Assembly: GCF_002211285.1 (NCBI RefSeq)
Contig: NZ_LOKX01000012.1
Span: forward strand, 62,001 to 126,000
DNA from: Rhizobium sp. R635
GTDB taxonomy: Bacteria > Pseudomonadota > Alphaproteobacteria > Rhizobiales > Rhizobiaceae
Direction: 5' to 3'
DNA: 64,000 nt
The notes under the pieces are model-generated. The model worked only from the letters and a program-made list of their open reading frames with translations, did not search any database and was not told where the DNA came from. Position numbers and translations under genes: made by a program. Of the stretch, positions 63,713-64,000 are shown piece after piece. Numbering within the stretch: position 1 is the first letter of the stretch; each line of letters starts with the position of its first letter.

Positions 63713-63732
63713 TTTTGCTAACGTTAGCGCAA
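63713..63732. promoter_or_regulatory. LacI operator, site 6 (FAH-family gene)
   Basis: TTTTGCTAACGTTAGCGCAA keeps the 12-bp core GCTAACGTTAGC. On the minus strand TTGACG (63750-63745), 18 bases and TAACGT (63726-63721) are the likely promoter, with the -10 inside the operator as at site 2. Confidence 0.83.
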
Positions 63733-64000
63733 GTCCGAGGACTTCGTCAACGCACTTCGACCTTGCTCCAGTCGGATCTGAGAAACTAACCCGTATCGAG
63801 CGCAGGAATGAGCAGGCGTCCAGGAATACCAGGGGCGCCTCCACCGCCTGACATTTGGAAGCTTGGTCTGAAGATGGGTAACCAGGGTTCCTCGCTGAGC
63901 CCCAGAACGTTTCCATTTAAGAGAGGCTCAATCTCGTTCTGGCGTCAATTTCCTAATCGCTATGGACGTTCCACGACGCTTTACAGCTGTTCCCGCCGGC
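63733..64000. other. Window end, no complete gene; possible coding tail on minus strand
   Basis: No complete gene is visible. A 52-codon minus-strand frame (63944 to TAG at 63786-63788) with protein-like composition, including GLSEEPWLPIFRP and GAPGIPGRLLIPALDTG, might be the tail of a broken gene. It lacks a start and a recognised family, so this could be chance. Confidence 0.25.

Noticed and set aside
1..64000. CRISPR arrays, prophage, conjugation, toxin-antitoxin or defence islands
   Set aside because: No regularly spaced repeats and no integrase, capsid, Tra/Vir or recognised toxin-antitoxin genes were seen. The Fic fragment is truncated and lacks its catalytic motif.

Overview
The window looks like alphaproteobacterial DNA of the order Hyphomicrobiales, most probably a Rhizobium. 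The evidence is high-GC coding, rhizobial-type intergenic mosaic repeats at 7424-7530 and 28445-28546, an IS5/IS427-type insertion sequence, and a very high density of solute-specific ABC importers, each paired with its own catabolic genes and regulator. This is typical of the large plasmids or accessory chromosomal regions of soil rhizobia. No rRNA, intact tRNA, CRISPR array, replication gene or phage gene was seen.

Layout. (1) 1-5.4 kb: the end of a GMC oxidoreductase gene, a YidB-like protein, a sugar-acid operon (IlvD/Edd-type dehydratase plus RraA-like aldolase) with a divergent GntR regulator, aquaporin Z and a coding remnant. (2) 5.5-15.8 kb: a quinate/shikimate-type operon (shikimate-dehydrogenase homologue, branched-chain-type ABC importer, SMP-30 lactonase, QuiC 3-dehydroshikimate dehydratase) with an upstream LysR gene whose stop codon lies in the target duplication of an 848-bp IS. 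(3) 16-17.9 kb: debris, with a deleted ISNCY-like transposase and the tail of a type II NADH dehydrogenase gene. (4) 17.9-24.2 kb: a ribose-type ABC importer, an arabinose-isomerase-like enzyme and a divergent AraC regulator. (5) 24.2-25.2 kb: debris, including a Fic-family fragment.

(6) 25.2-37.9 kb: two minus-strand operons. One encodes a branched-chain-type importer, an aminotransferase and a LysR regulator. The other encodes hydantoinase A/B, an SDR and an HpaI-type aldolase. Both promoters carry the same 51-bp element, so they probably form one regulon for an unidentified cyclic amide or amino-acid-like compound. (7) 38.2-46 kb: a six-gene glutarate-type operon (glutaryl-CoA dehydrogenase, 3-hydroxyacyl-CoA dehydrogenase, ETF-ubiquinone oxidoreductase, CoA transferase, etfB, etfA) with a divergent LysR gene. 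It gives a complete electron route from acyl-CoA to quinone.

(8) 46-63.7 kb: the most interesting region. A LacI-family regulator (61023-62024) is surrounded by six near-identical 20-bp palindromes centred on TGCTAACGTTAGCA, each at the promoter of a different transcription unit. The predicted regulon contains PEP carboxylase; a D-2-hydroxyacid dehydrogenase with an APH-like kinase; an extradiol dioxygenase with a solute-binding protein, an MDR dehydrogenase and an FMN reductase; a transporter with a natural LivM-LivG fusion, a cupin and an enolase paralogue with altered active-site residues; a carboxymuconolactone-decarboxylase-family protein; and a fumarylacetoacetate-hydrolase-family protein. 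The combination suggests an undescribed route that imports a compound, cleaves a catecholic ring and channels a C3 product (hydroxyacid, phospho-acid, enol-phosphate) to oxaloacetate. The substrate cannot be read from the sequence.
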